The notes beneath the pieces are model-generated. The model did no database searches. It had not been told where the DNA came from and saw nothing but the letters and a program-made list of their open reading frames with translations. From the NCBI RefSeq assembly GCF_008801935.1, contig NZ_VZOT01000003.1, forward strand, positions 124,001 to 188,000: a DNA stretch of 64,000 nt. The letters run 5' to 3'. Source of the stretch: Comamonas kerstersii (GTDB taxonomy: Bacteria > Pseudomonadota > Gammaproteobacteria > Burkholderiales > Burkholderiaceae_C). Made by a program: the position numbers and the translations under genes. Each line of letters begins with the position of its first letter. Positions within the stretch are counted from its first letter, which is position 1. Below, piece after piece: positions 8,762 through 19,100 of this stretch.

Positions 8762-9724
8762 TCAGCGGAAGATAAAGCTCTGCGGCGCTTCACCCTGACG
8801 CATCACACCACGGTACATGCCCACGGAGTTGAACGGCATGTGCACATGGCCCTTGGCGTCCACCGAGACCAGACCGCCCGAGCCGCCAATATCCTTGAGC
8901 AGCCCATGCACCACGGCTTCACCGGCTTGCTCCAGACTCTCGCCCTTGTAGGCCATGCGCGCGTGAATGTCGTGCCCCACGCAGGCGCGCAGGAAGTGCT
9001 CGCCCGTGCCCGTGCAGGCAATCGCACAGGTCGCGTTGTTGGCGTAGATACCGGCACCGACAATGGGCGAATCACCCACGCGGCCGGGGCGCTTGTTGGT
9101 CAACCCGCCGGTGGACACCGCCGCCGCCACATTGCCATGCTGGTCCAGCGCGACCGCACCCACGGTGCCATGCTTGCCATCTTCACGGATGGGGGTTGGC
9201 TTTTCGGTCAGGGTCTTGGCGGAATGGTCCAGCGCCATCACACCTGCACCTTGCGCACGCACGCGCTGCAGCTGGGCCAGGCGCTCCTCGGAATGGAAGT
9301 AGGCGGCGTCGGCCATGGGTACACCCTGCTCCTGCGCCAGACGCACCGCACCCTCCCCCACCAGCAGTACGTGGTTGGTGTGGTCCATCACGGCACGCGC
9401 CAGCGCCACGGGGTTGCGCACGCCATGCACGCCGGCCACGGCTCCGGCCTTGAGGTTGCTGCCATCCATGACGGAGGCATCCATTTCATGCGTTGCATCG
9501 GCCGTATAGACCGCACCACAGCCTGCGTTGAAGAGCGGACAGTCTTCGAGCGACTGCACGGCTGCCTGCACGGCATCCAGCGCGGAGCCACCAGCCTCCA
9601 GCACCGCAGCGCCTGCGCGCAGTGCGGCCTGCAGGCCTTCATGGTAGGGCGCTTCGTTGGCCTGTTCAGGGGAAATCGTGCCAGCACCACCGTGCACGGC
9701 AATCACAAACGGTACGGTGCTCAT
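8762..9724 (-). CDS. iaaA: isoaspartyl peptidase / L-asparaginase (type 2, Ntn-hydrolase)
   Basis: This enzyme hydrolyses beta-aspartyl dipeptides and L-asparagine after cleaving itself into alpha and beta subunits. The 320 residues begin [12 protein letters not shown]. The cleavage site and nucleophile is Thr187 in [10 protein letters not shown], followed by [17 protein letters not shown], nearly the same as E. coli IaaA. The start at 9724 gives a 4-bp ATGA overlap with aapP, implying translational coupling; a longer reading frame upstream would lie inside aapP and is rejected. As last gene of an acidic or general amino acid importer operon, it probably releases aspartate from imported beta-aspartyl peptides or asparagine (inference). 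Confidence 0.92.
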   Translation of the reverse strand: MSTVPFVIAVHGGAGTISPEQANEAPYHEGLQAALRAGAAVLEAGGSALDAVQAAVQSLEDCPLFNAGCGAVYTADATHEMDASVMDGSNLKAGAVAGVHGVRNPVALARAVMDHTNHVLLVGEGAVRLAQEQGVPMADAAYFHSEERLAQLQRVRAQGAGVMALDHSAKTLTEKPTPIREDGKHGTVGAVALDQHGNVAAAVSTGGLTNKRPGRVGDSPIVGAGIYANNATCAIACTGTGEHFLRACVGHDIHARMAYKGESLEQAGEAVVHGLLKDIGGSGGLVSVDAKGHVHMPFNSVGMYRGVMRQGEAPQSFIFR

Positions 9725-10464
9725 GCGGCGTGCCTCAAAATCTTGCCCAGGAAAGCGCGGCTGCGCTCGCTCTGGGGGTTGTGGAAGAACTGCTCGGGCG
9801 GCTGCACTTCCAGAATCTGGCCGCCATCCATGAATACCACGCGGTCGGCCACCTGCTGGGCAAAGCCCATTTCGTGCGTCACGCACAGCATGGTCATGCC
9901 CTGCCCGGCCAGCTCCACCATCACTTCCAGCACTTCATTGACCATTTCTGGGTCGAGTGCCGAAGTGGGCTCGTCAAACAGCATCAGCTCAGGGCTCATG
10001 CACAGCGCACGCGCAATCGCCACGCGCTGCTGCTGGCCGCCAGACATCTGGCCCGGGTACTTGTGCGCCTGTGCGGCAATGCGCACACGTTCGAGCTGCG
10101 CCATGGCGGTGGCTTCGGCCTCCTTGCGGCTCACGCCCAGCACATGCATGGGCGCCAGCATCAGGTTTTCCAGCACGCTCAGATGCGGAAACAGGTTGAA
10201 CTGCTGGAACACCATGCCAATGTGGCGGCGTGCCTTGGCGGCAGCGGCGCTCTGGTCCATGGGCTGGCCTTTGAACAGGATGCGGCCGCCGTCAATGGTT
10301 TCGATTTCATTGACGCAGCGAATCAGCGTGGATTTGCCGGAGCCCGAGGGACCGCAGATCACAATCTTTTCGCCCTTGGCCACGGTCAGCGAGCAGTCCG
10401 TCAGGGCATGGAAATTGCCATACCACTTGTGGACGCCTTCGATTTGCAAAATGGGAGTGTTCAT
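9721..10464 (-). CDS. aapP: polar amino acid ABC transporter ATPase (AapP-like)
   Basis: This ATPase subunit powers the importer encoded just upstream. The 247-residue protein has Walker [10 protein letters not shown], signature LSGGQ-like [15 protein letters not shown] and Walker [16 protein letters not shown], and closes like GlnQ/AapP proteins. It overlaps aapM by 4 bp (ATGA) at its start and iaaA by 4 bp at its end. Assignment to Aap rather than Gln rests on the two large permease subunits and on the J-Q-M-P gene order. Confidence 0.9.
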   Translation of the reverse strand: MNTPILQIEGVHKWYGNFHALTDCSLTVAKGEKIVICGPSGSGKSTLIRCVNEIETIDGGRILFKGQPMDQSAAAAKARRHIGMVFQQFNLFPHLSVLENLMLAPMHVLGVSRKEAEATAMAQLERVRIAAQAHKYPGQMSGGQQQRVAIARALCMSPELMLFDEPTSALDPEMVNEVLEVMVELAGQGMTMLCVTHEMGFAQQVADRVVFMDGGQILEVQPPEQFFHNPQSERSRAFLGKILRHAA

Positions 10465-11531
10465 CGCTTATCCAATGCGTAGCGTTGTTCCAGAAAACGT
10501 CCATAGCGCACGATGGACAGGCCCAGAACCAGATAAATGGCCGACACCACGATGTAGGCCTCCACAAAGTAAGGGCGCCATTCAGGGTTGGTGAGCGCCA
10601 TCTTCAGGCTGCCGGTGAGGTCGTAGATGTTCACGATGGCCACCAGCGAGGTGTCCTTGAGCACACCGATGAAGTGGCTGGTGGCCGGTGGAATCGTCAG
10701 GCGCCCGGCCTGCGGCAGGATCACGAGCTTGAGCGTCTGCCAGCGCGACAGGCTCAGCGCGTGGGCCGCTTCGGCCTGCCCCTTGGCAATGGCCTGCAGA
10801 CCGCCGCGATACACCTCCGCCAGATAGGCGGCAGAAAAACCCGTCAGACACAGCGCCACGCGCACCATGGCGTCGCCGCGCCATGCAGCCGGCAGCAGCA
10901 GCGGCAGCACGAAGGCGCCAAAGAACAGCACGGTAATCAGAGGCACGCCGCGCACCAGCTCGATATAGCCGGTGCAGACCCAGCGCACGATGGGCAGCTG
11001 CGAGCGGCGGCCCAGTGCCAGCGCAATGGCCAGTGGCACGGAGGTAATCACGGCAAACACGCTGAGCAGCAGCGTCAGCGGCAGACCGCCCCAGAGGTCG
11101 GAGTCCACAGGCGTCAGCCCGGCCCAGCCACCGGCAAGCAGCGCCACGAACAGCACCAGCGCGCCCGTGACCATCCACACGCCTTTGGAGCCAAAGAAGC
11201 GCGGCGTTGCAGCCAGGCCCACGGAGCCCAGCAGCAAGAGCATGCCGAGCACGGGGCGCCAGCCCTCACCCACGGGGTAGCGGCCCAGCAAAATGATGCG
11301 GTGGTTGTAGATCACGGCGCCCCAGCAGGCACCGGAGGAGTCACGGCAGACATCGGCATTCACGGCGGTGGTGGCATCCCACACACCCCAGATAAAAGCC
11401 TTGTAGAGCACCACGGCCAGCAGCACCAGCACCACGGCAGTGGTGAACGAGGTGCCAGCCGAAGCGAACATGGCCTTGAGCCAGCGTTCGCGCCAGGACG
11501 CAGGGACAGGAGGTTGCAGCATCTGCGCCAT
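10461..11531 (-). CDS. aapM: general L-amino acid ABC permease AapM
   Basis: One of two inner-membrane permease subunits of the polar amino acid importer. The 356 residues include an N-terminal extension typical of AapM/BztC, then a HisM-type permease core. The EAA-like loop that contacts the ATPase reads [25 protein letters not shown]. It is somewhat shorter than the Rhizobium AapM (about 380). It begins one base after the aapQ stop and overlaps aapP. Confidence 0.88.
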   Translation of the reverse strand: MAQMLQPPVPASWRERWLKAMFASAGTSFTTAVVLVLLAVVLYKAFIWGVWDATTAVNADVCRDSSGACWGAVIYNHRIILLGRYPVGEGWRPVLGMLLLLGSVGLAATPRFFGSKGVWMVTGALVLFVALLAGGWAGLTPVDSDLWGGLPLTLLLSVFAVITSVPLAIALALGRRSQLPIVRWVCTGYIELVRGVPLITVLFFGAFVLPLLLPAAWRGDAMVRVALCLTGFSAAYLAEVYRGGLQAIAKGQAEAAHALSLSRWQTLKLVILPQAGRLTIPPATSHFIGVLKDTSLVAIVNIYDLTGSLKMALTNPEWRPYFVEAYIVVSAIYLVLGLSIVRYGRFLEQRYALDKR

Positions 11532-11532
11532 T

Positions 11533-12510
11533 TCAACGCTCCTTGATCGCCACGCGGCGGTTGACCTGCGCCATGATGAAGGCGGTGATCAGGTTGATGA
11601 TCAGATAAACGGAAGCAATCACAGCGATGCACTCAATGGCGCGGCCGGTCTGGTTCATGCTGGTATTGGCCACGGAGACAATGTCCGGATAGCCAATGGC
11701 CACACCCAGCGAAGAGTTCTTGATGGTGCTGAGCATCAGGCTGGTATAGGGAGGAATCGCCACACGCAGGCCCTGTGGAATCAGGACCAGACGCAGGATC
11801 TGCCAGCGCGTCAGGCTCAGTGCATGACCGGCCTCGCTCTGGCCACGCGGCACGGACTGAATGCCCGCGCGCACGATCTCCGAGCAGTAGGCACCGGCAT
11901 ACAGCGTCAGCGCCAGCACCAGGCTCATCCATTCGGTGCTCAGCACATGGGTGCCGTGCACGCCAAACGGGGTTTCTTCCACCTCGCCCCAGGGCAGGAT
12001 CAGGCCGCCCTTGCTCAGGTAAAAACCGGCTGCGTGCAGTGCATCGTCCGTATCCGGCAACCATTCGGTCATCATGATGTAGATCAGCAGCACCTGCACC
12101 AGCAGCGGGATGTTGCGCACCAGGTCCACCAACCAGCGCGAGAGCGTCTTGACCAGCGGATTCTGTGCCAGCGAGGCAATGCCCAGCCCCAGACCCAGCA
12201 TGGTGGCAAACAGCAGCGCAGGCACGGCCACACGCAAGGTGTTGGCTGCGCCGGCGAGCATGGCCTGGAAGTAGGTGTCGTCCTCACCGAACGGCACCCA
12301 GCCTTCGCCGATGGCAAAACCGGCGGAATCGCTGAACAGGAAATCAAAGCCCGCAGCCATGTTGCGCTCACGCAGGTTGACCTGCGCGTTGTGCACCAGC
12401 CAGCCAAACAGTGCCAGCAGCACCAGCAGCACGGCCGCCTGTATCAGCCACGCCGCCAGCGGTATGGGTTTACGCGGTGGTTTGTCCATCGCCTTGTTGT
12501 GCTCTGTCAT
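11533..12510 (-). CDS. aapQ: general L-amino acid ABC permease AapQ
   Basis: Second permease subunit, predicted to pair with AapM. The 325 residues begin with one membrane segment (AAVLLVLLALFGWLVHNAQ), followed by a periplasmic insert containing the conserved RNMAAGFDFLF and FGEDDTYFQA. The core permease domain has the coupling loop SEAGHALSLTRWQILRLVLIPQGLR. It is shorter than many AapQ/BztB proteins (about 400) but both halves are present. It lies 35 nt after the binding-protein gene. Confidence 0.88.
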   Translation of the reverse strand: MTEHNKAMDKPPRKPIPLAAWLIQAAVLLVLLALFGWLVHNAQVNLRERNMAAGFDFLFSDSAGFAIGEGWVPFGEDDTYFQAMLAGAANTLRVAVPALLFATMLGLGLGIASLAQNPLVKTLSRWLVDLVRNIPLLVQVLLIYIMMTEWLPDTDDALHAAGFYLSKGGLILPWGEVEETPFGVHGTHVLSTEWMSLVLALTLYAGAYCSEIVRAGIQSVPRGQSEAGHALSLTRWQILRLVLIPQGLRVAIPPYTSLMLSTIKNSSLGVAIGYPDIVSVANTSMNQTGRAIECIAVIASVYLIINLITAFIMAQVNRRVAIKER

Positions 12511-12545
12511 ATCGCGAATCCGCCTGTCATGCCATCACACTCTCA

Positions 12546-13577
12546 TCACTGCAGCGGCAGTGGGTACACCAGACCGCCTTCGGTATAGAGGCGGTTCATG
12601 CCACGGTCGAGCTTCAGCGGACTTTGCTCACCCAGGTTGCGGGCAAAGCTCTCGCCGTAGTTGCCCACCTGCTTGACGATGCGGTAAGCCCACTTCTTGT
12701 CCAGACCCAGCGACTTGCCAATGTCGTCACCATTGCCGGTAAAGCGCTTGATGGCCACGTCATCGCTCTTGGCCTTGGCGTCGATGTTTTCCTGGGTCAG
12801 GCCCAGTTCTTCGGCACCCTGCATGGCCTGCAGCGTCCAGCGCACGATGGTGAACCACTCTTCATCGCCACGGCGCACGGCAGGGCCGACGGGCTCCTTG
12901 CTGATGATTTCAGGCAGCAGCTCGTAGTCATCGGGGTTGGGCAGGTCGGTGGCACGCAGGATGGCCAGTGCGGTGTAGTCACCGGTGTAAGCCTGGCAGC
13001 GGCCCGAGGCAAAGGCCTGCTTGGAGCCTTCGGCGTTGTCAAACACCACAGTCTTGAAGCTGATCTTGTTGTTGCGTGCAAAGTCCTGCAGGTTGCGCTC
13101 GGTGCTGGTGCCGGCGTCAATACACACGGTGGCCTTGTCCAGCTGCTTGGCGCTCTTGAGGTTGGGGCGCTTCTTCACGATGAAGGCCTGACCGTCGTAG
13201 AAGTTGATGCCGGTCCAGATCAGGCCCAGGCTGGTGTCACGCGTGAAGTTGAAGGTGGTGTTGCGCGCCAGCACATCAATCTCGCCGCTTTGCAACGCAG
13301 TGATACGGGTCTGGCCGGATGTAGGCACAAACTTCACCTTGTTCGCATCACCGAGCACGGCAGCTGCCACAGCGCGGCAGAAGTCCACGTCCAGTCCACT
13401 CCACTTGCCATTGCCGTCAGCCTGCGCAAAGCCTGCGCGGCCGGTGTGCACGCCGCAGACCAGCTGGTCGCGCTGCTTCACGCCGTCGAGCACCTTGCCC
13501 GCCATGGCAGGGGTGACAGCACCCAGTGCCATGGCAACGATGGAGCCAGTCAAGATTTTTTGTGCCAGTTTCATCAT
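12546..13577 (-). CDS. aapJ: periplasmic amino acid-binding protein AapJ
   Basis: Solute-binding component of the importer. The 343 residues start with a Sec signal peptide (MMKLAQKILTGSIVAMALG...AMA, cleavage about residue 26). A type II periplasmic binding fold follows, with the AapJ-typical LVCGVHTGRAGFAQ, DVDFCRAVAAAVLG and NTTFNFTRDTSLGL. The Rhizobium Aap system transports a broad range of L-amino acids; the specificity here is not readable from sequence. Its placement right after the rpiR-type gene, 47 nt away, suggests control by that regulator. Confidence 0.91.
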   Translation of the reverse strand: MMKLAQKILTGSIVAMALGAVTPAMAGKVLDGVKQRDQLVCGVHTGRAGFAQADGNGKWSGLDVDFCRAVAAAVLGDANKVKFVPTSGQTRITALQSGEIDVLARNTTFNFTRDTSLGLIWTGINFYDGQAFIVKKRPNLKSAKQLDKATVCIDAGTSTERNLQDFARNNKISFKTVVFDNAEGSKQAFASGRCQAYTGDYTALAILRATDLPNPDDYELLPEIISKEPVGPAVRRGDEEWFTIVRWTLQAMQGAEELGLTQENIDAKAKSDDVAIKRFTGNGDDIGKSLGLDKKWAYRIVKQVGNYGESFARNLGEQSPLKLDRGMNRLYTEGGLVYPLPLQ

Positions 13578-13624
13578 GTATTCCTTTGGAGAAGTTGGCG
13601 TTGCAGGGGAGGAAAAAACGGGGT

Positions 13625-14470
13625 TCAGTCTCGGCCGGGCACCCGCACCTGCAGGTGCGGCAGCACGGTGTCAATCAGTTTGGTGGTGATGGCCGCGGCC
13701 TGGGGGTTCAGGCGCACCACACGCTCGAGCAGCGCTTCAATCACGGCCTGCACCGAGACATAGCTGTGCGACAGCACGCTATGTCTGGCAGGTGCCAGCA
13801 GCACCTTGTCCGCAGCACCCACGAGGGGGGACGAAGCCGCGTCGGTCAGCGCCACCACGGTGGCACCGCGCTCACGCGCAAAACGGGCCAGCGTGACGAT
13901 GTCCATGGAGTAGCGCGGCACTGTGATGGCCAGCACCACATCACCCTTGCCCAGGCGCGACATGCGGCGCAGGATCTGCTCGGTACCACCGCCTTCGGAC
14001 AGGTGGGTCGCATCCTGCACATAGGGCATGAAAGCGCTCGCCGCAAAGCCTGCAAAGTAGTGGCTCATGCCCAGACCAATGGTGTAGACATGGCGCGCTT
14101 GCAGCAGGCGCTGCGCACATTGCTCCAGCACCTGCAAGTCCAGCTCGCCTGCGGCCTGCAACAGCCCTGACTGGGCACTGGCCAGCGGATGGCTGGACTG
14201 CACATCGGCCTGCTGGCGCAGCTTGGCAATGGGCTCCTGCGCGTCCTGCAGCTCGGCAGCCAGTGCCGCACGCAGCTCCACAAAGCCCGCAAAGCCTGCG
14301 TGCGTGGCAAAACGGTTCACCGCCGATTGCGAGGCACGCGCCTGATCGGCAATTTCATCGGCCGTCAGCGAAATGGCATGCAGCGGGTGAGCCGCCATCC
14401 ACAGCCCGACCTTGCGGATCGCAGGTGTGGCTTCCAGTGCGGACTGGCGCAGACGGTTGAGCAGGCTCAT
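13625..14470 (-). CDS. RpiR/MurR-family transcriptional regulator
   Basis: RpiR proteins pair an N-terminal helix-turn-helix with a C-terminal SIS sugar-phosphate-binding domain. Here the HTH (about residues 35-65) reads LTADEIADQARASQSAVNRF. The SIS domain (about 115-245) has VYTIGLGMSHYFAG, KGDVVLAITVPRYSMD and VVALTDAASSPL. The ATG at 14470 gives 281 residues; a GTG at 14485 would add five. First gene of the aap-iaaA operon, so it probably regulates amino acid uptake, itself included. Its ligand need not be a sugar phosphate. An extended palindrome lies directly upstream. Confidence 0.87.
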   Translation of the reverse strand: MSLLNRLRQSALEATPAIRKVGLWMAAHPLHAISLTADEIADQARASQSAVNRFATHAGFAGFVELRAALAAELQDAQEPIAKLRQQADVQSSHPLASAQSGLLQAAGELDLQVLEQCAQRLLQARHVYTIGLGMSHYFAGFAASAFMPYVQDATHLSEGGGTEQILRRMSRLGKGDVVLAITVPRYSMDIVTLARFARERGATVVALTDAASSPLVGAADKVLLAPARHSVLSHSYVSVQAVIEALLERVVRLNPQAAAITTKLIDTVLPHLQVRVPGRD

Positions 14471-14488
14471 GGTCAGGGTTTGCACGAA

Positions 14489-14534
14489 TGAATGAAAAAA
14501 TTCAAATTAAATTCGATTTGAATGACTTCATTCA
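14489..14534. promoter_or_regulatory. nested palindrome, candidate RpiR operator
   Basis: Two inverted repeats share one centre at 14511.5. The outer is TGAATGAA (14489-14496) with TTCATTCA (14527-14534); the inner is ATTCAAAT (14500-14507) with ATTTGAAT (14516-14523). The site lies between the rpiR-type gene and the divergent hydrolase. It is AT-rich in GC-rich DNA and begins within 20 bp of the rpiR start codon. Binding by the neighbouring regulator is inferred. Confidence 0.6.
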
Positions 14535-14629
14535 TCCTAGCGCATGCCAGATGGAAAAAACAAGGGCCTGCGCATACGTAGTTACCGCTGTCTCATGCAC
14601 GACCAGTGCCTGTCCAATAATGCGCAGCC

Positions 14630-15550
14630 ATGTACCAAGTTCAGCGACCCAGCGCCTCCCACGACCTCACCATTCGCCATATGCGTTACCGCGTCCGCAC
14701 CTGGGGCCAGCCGCAGCCCGGTGTGCTGCCGCTGGTGCTGGTGCATGGCTGGATGGATGTGAGCGCCTCCTACCAGTTTGTCGTCGATGCCCTCTCCGAG
14801 GCCTTCTATGCGGGCCGCCACATCATTGCCCCCGACTGGCGCGGCTTTGGCCACAGCATGCCGCCTGCGCCCTGTGATCACTACCACTTTGCGGACTATC
14901 TGGGCGATCTGGATGCCCTGCTCGACCACTACGCGCCTGAGGGCCAGCCCGTAGATCTGGTCGGCCACAGCATGGGCGGCAATGTCGCCATGCTCTATGC
15001 AGGTGCCCGCCCGGCACGCATTCGACGCCTCGTCAATCTGGAAGGCTTTGGCCTGCCTGCCACCCAGCCCAGCCAGGCACCGCGGCGCATGGGCCGCTGG
15101 CTGGATGAACTCAAGCAGCTGCACCAGGCAGAGATCACCCTCAAGACCTATGACAGCCGCGAAGCCGTGGCCGCCCGCCTGCGCAAGACCAACCGCCGCC
15201 TGAGTGAAGACAAGGCCATGTGGCTGGCAGGCGAATGGTCGGCGCCCGATGCGCAGGGGCGCTGGGCCATTCTGGGGGATGCGGCGCACAAGGTGGTCAA
15301 CCCCCAGCTGTTTCGCGTGGACGAAGTGCTGGCTCATTACGCAGCGATTACCGCCCCCGTGCTGGCCGTGGAAGCCAGCGACGACAGCATGAGCCTGTGG
15401 TGGAAAGACCAGTACGATCTGGCCGAGTACCATCAACGCCTGCAAGCCGTACCCGACTGCCGCATTGCACGCGTGGAAGATGCGGGCCATATGCTGCACC
15501 ATGACCAGCCGCTCGCGGTGGCACAGCTGATCGAAGACTTCTGCCGCTAA
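14630..15550 (+). CDS. alpha/beta-fold hydrolase
   Basis: A 306-residue serine hydrolase of unknown substrate. LVLVHGWMD near residue 36 is the oxyanion-hole HG motif, IIAPDWRGFGHS follows, and GHSMGGN (about 112-118) holds the nucleophile serine. The acid is probably Asp in AVEASDDS, and the histidine is in DAGHMLHHDQP near the C-terminus. No signal peptide is seen, so it is cytosolic. It is divergent from the rpiR-aap operon across the nested palindrome, so it may share that control (inference). The family is too broad to name a reaction. Confidence 0.85.
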   Translation: MYQVQRPSASHDLTIRHMRYRVRTWGQPQPGVLPLVLVHGWMDVSASYQFVVDALSEAFYAGRHIIAPDWRGFGHSMPPAPCDHYHFADYLGDLDALLDHYAPEGQPVDLVGHSMGGNVAMLYAGARPARIRRLVNLEGFGLPATQPSQAPRRMGRWLDELKQLHQAEITLKTYDSREAVAARLRKTNRRLSEDKAMWLAGEWSAPDAQGRWAILGDAAHKVVNPQLFRVDEVLAHYAAITAPVLAVEASDDSMSLWWKDQYDLAEYHQRLQAVPDCRIARVEDAGHMLHHDQPLAVAQLIEDFCR

Positions 15551-15569
15551 GCCGCGTGCATGCTTCAGA

Positions 15570-15658
15570 AAAGCAAGCAGCTAGCGCAAGCTAATGCTTG
15601 CTTTGCGGTACATTTGCACCTCAAACCCTTGATTTTCAGGCGCTAGCCGCTCTTATTT
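15570..15658. repeat. degenerate copy of intergenic palindromic repeat with terminator-like hairpin
   Basis: AAAGCAAGC (15570-15578) pairs with GCTTGCTTT (15596-15604). The right part has CAGGCGCTAGCCGCT, related to the AGCGCTAGCAGCT core, followed by CTTATTTTT. It lies just 3' of the hydrolase gene and probably ends its transcript. Confidence 0.5.
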
Positions 15659-15690
15659 TTGCGCCTGCTTTTACCTGAAGGCCTGCCGCC

Positions 15691-16068
15691 ATGTGGCTGA
15701 CTGATCTGTTGCGCAAACTCACCAAAGGCCCGAACGTGGGCGAAACCTTCCGTGACTACATTGGCTGCTACCTCTACGGCATTGAGGGCACCACCGCCAA
15801 ACCCGAGTACCTGGGCGCGCCCACCACGCTGAGCGAGCTGGAGCAGGGCCTGCGCACCTATCTGCAGGACTATGTGCATGCACAGCCTGACCCAGAGTCT
15901 CCCAAAGTGCAGCTGGTGCAGGCCTTGCTTGACGAGCTGCCCGCACGCCTGCAGGCCCATGTACAGGGCGACCTGGCCCAGCCCTTGCTGGAGCTGGACG
16001 GCGCACTGCTGTTTGTACGCAAGGGCGTGCGCCAGCGCCGCAAGGAAAATGGCCGGTTTGTGGAATAA
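15691..16068 (+). CDS. conserved-looking hypothetical protein, 125 residues
   Basis: Not recognised. The product is soluble, mixed charge, with no signal peptide or membrane helix. It begins MWLTDLLRKLTKGPNVGE, contains a probable helical region at about 50-100 (TLSELEQGLRTYLQDY, VQLVQALLDELPARLQAH) and ends in a basic cluster, KGVRQRRKENGRF. Codon use matches the neighbours. It lies 65 nt upstream of the CheA-like kinase on the same strand, so cotranscription and a link to that signalling protein are possible but unproven. Confidence 0.65.
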   Translation: MWLTDLLRKLTKGPNVGETFRDYIGCYLYGIEGTTAKPEYLGAPTTLSELEQGLRTYLQDYVHAQPDPESPKVQLVQALLDELPARLQAHVQGDLAQPLLELDGALLFVRKGVRQRRKENGRFVE

Positions 16069-16133
16069 GCCCAGCCCGACTTCTTGACACTTGCCCTTAG
16101 TGCCCGCTTCCCTTGAGCCCGCCCTCCAATCCC

Positions 16134-19100
16134 ATGACTGAGACCGCGCAGCCGTCTGCAGACTCTGCACCACCAGACCCCCGACAGCTTCTGCTGCCCT
16201 CGCTTGCTGCCATGCTGCAGGAGCTGGCACAGAGAATGCCGCCCACCAGCGTGGTCCACGCCCTGCAGGCACGCCAGCTGCTGCAGCAATTGCTGCATGC
16301 CGTGCAAGTGCTGGATCTGAACGCGCTGCTGCAGCTCATGCAGGCCATGGATGCGCCACTGCAGTCCTATGCCATGGGAGCGCAGCCCCCTGCGGAAAAG
16401 ACCGGCGAGCTGCTGCAGCTGGCTGCACGCGATGCCCTCAGCTATGTGCATGCCATCAGCCAGCAGGCGCAGCCTTCTGCGCAGGAGCTGTTTGCCAGCT
16501 ACCGCGCGCTGACCAAGCTCAGCGGCAAAGACACGGCCCACCCTGCAGACCTGTGGGAGCAGCCCTGGCCGATCCCCCACCTGCCAGCGCCTGCAGACAC
16601 GGCCTCCATCACCCCCAGCGCCGAGCTGCGTACCCAGCTGGACCAGCATGTGCTGGCCCTGCTGCAAACCGGCAACCCGGCTTTTTGCAGCACGCTGCAG
16701 CAGCTGTGTCTGGGCCTGTCCGCCCATGCGCAGGACGCTACCAGCTGGCAACTCGCCGCTGCCTGGCTGGAAGCCGTGGAATACGGCCTGCTGGACATTG
16801 ACATCTACGCCAAGCGCATGGCCTCACGCCTGCTGGCCTTCTATGCCAGCTATGCCAAGGGCACACAGCTGCCGCCCGATGTGCTGGTGCGCGATCTGCT
16901 GTTTTTCTGCGCCCAGGCGACCGATGCCGCCCAGCAGCGCCAGCAAAGCCTGCCGCCACTGCTGCAGACCATCTACCAGCAGTGCCACCCAGTAGATGAG
17001 TGGGATGAGGCAGATGCGCCCTCGCCTGCCCCTGAAGCTGCTCCAGGCTTTGTGCTGGAGACACCACCGGCACCTCCATCCGCACCTGCGCTGCCTGCCT
17101 TCGAAGCCGCACCAGAAATTCAGCCTGCACAGACCTTGGTCAGCGGCCTGGCCACACAGGCACAGCTGGAGCCTGATGCCGAGTTTTTGCAGCAGGCCGA
17201 AAACCTGTCGCAGCAGATCGAAGCCCAGCTGGCCCTGTGGCTTTCACAGGAAGCCGCGCCCACCCACCTGCCCGGCGAAACCGCTGGCCACGCCAGCGAG
17301 CTCTCACGCCTGGCCTGGGCAGCAGGCTGCGCAGAAATTGCCACGCTGGCCCACCAGCTGCAGCGCTGCATGCAGCGCATGGCGGCAGATGCCCCCATGG
17401 CACAGCGCAAGACCTGCCAGTACGCGGCCGAAGAAATCCGCCGCCTGCTGCACCAGTTTGCGGCGGGCTTTATGCGCCGCGCCCACCCTCAGGTCATTGA
17501 GGCGCTGTACCAGCTCTACGCACAGCTGCCCGAGCCGGCGATCACGCTCAATAGCCCGTCCAACCCTGCTCCAGAGCTTGTAGAGCAAGCACCAGAAGCG
17601 CTGGAAACTGAAGCAACAGAAGCTCCTCCAGCCCCCACAGCTCCCACAGCTCCCACAGCGGAACCTGTCAGCGAACCACCACTGGCAGCGGACACAGCCA
17701 CTGCTAGCGAACCTGTGCCCGTGGCGGCTGCACCTGTGCTTGACGCCATGCATTTCTCCGTGTTTGAAGAAGAAATGCTCGCCCTGTGGCCCAAGCTGCA
17801 AAGCGCGCTCAAGCACTGGATCAAGCAGCCGCAGGAGCAGGCCGCCCGTCAGATCGTGCTGCGCAGCCTGCACACCCTCAAGGGCAGCGCCCGTCTGGCC
17901 GGTGCCATGGCCTGGGCCAGCCAGGTGCATGCACTGGAAGGCTTGGCACTGGATGCACCGCAGGAAGATGGCCCCCGTGGCCCTGCCAGCCTGCCCGCCC
18001 CGATTGAAGCCCTGCGCATTGCCTTTGTGGCTCTGCAACAGGAAATGAACGAGCGCTACCCCGAGCGCCAGCTCAGCCACCTGCAGCAGCAACCGCTGGA
18101 CGTGGTGGCACGCCATGCCCAGGCCCTGTGGCACAGCCAGGACAACAGCCAGCAGGCGCTGACAGCCAGCCAGATGTCTTTGCAGGAAATTGCCAGCGGG
18201 CTGCAGAAACTGCGCGCCCAGATTCAGGACTGTGCGGCCTGGGCCGACACCCTGATGCTGCATGGCGATGTGGATCTGCCCTACGAATGGCATGAAGAGC
18301 TGCACGATCTGGTTCATGCCCTGAACGACTGCACCGACGACCTGGGCACCGCCCAGCAGCAGCTGCAGCAAAGCATGGGCGATGCTCAGCAGGCCCTGTC
18401 CAGCCAGGCCAGCCATCTGCGCGCCTTGCAGCACACCCTGCTGTACACACGCCTGCTGCCTCTGACGCACATTCAGGATCGCCTCACCGCCTGCGTGCAG
18501 CAGGCCGCGCAAGACTGCGGCAAATCCGTGCAGCTGTACTGGCAGGGTGCTGATACGGTCATGGAGCGCTGCGTGCAGGAGGCGCTCACGCCAGCCCTTG
18601 AGCACTTGCTGCGCAACAGCGTGGCTCATGGCATTGAAGCGCCTGCACAGCGCCAGGCCGCCAAGAAGGCGGAAACCGGCAAGATCCTCATCCGCCTGCA
18701 CACGGCCGGGCTGCAGCAGGTGCTCAGCCTGTTTGACGATGGCACAGGGCTCAACCCCGAAGCGATTCGCGAAAAGGCCGTCCAGATGGGGCTGATCAGC
18801 GCCGACGAGCCGGTAGACCATGCCCGCGCCGCCGCGCTGATTCTGCAGCCCGGCTTGAGCACCGCCAGCCAGCTGACCGAAGTGGCAGGCCGCGGCATTG
18901 GCATGGATGCCGTGGCCGACATCGTGCGCGAACTAGGCGGCACGCTGCACATCACCAGCACCCCCGGCAAAGGCTGCCGCATGGACATCACCCTGCCAGC
19001 CCCGCCCCAGGTCGAGCAGGTGCTGGCCCTGCGCGCAGGCAGCTGGCGCGTCACCATCCCTGCACGCAGCGTGGAAGCCGTGCGTCGCATTCCCGTGGCT

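Noticed and set aside
9725-9886. Longer start for the isoaspartyl peptidase
   Set aside because: It would lie inside aapP; the ATGA overlap at 9724 fits the family N-terminus.
8651-10594. 647-residue plus-strand reading frame
   Set aside because: Antisense to iaaA and aapP, which have clear motifs.
17304-18821. 505-residue minus-strand reading frame
   Set aside because: Antisense shadow of the CheA-like gene; no family match and GC-driven lack of stops.
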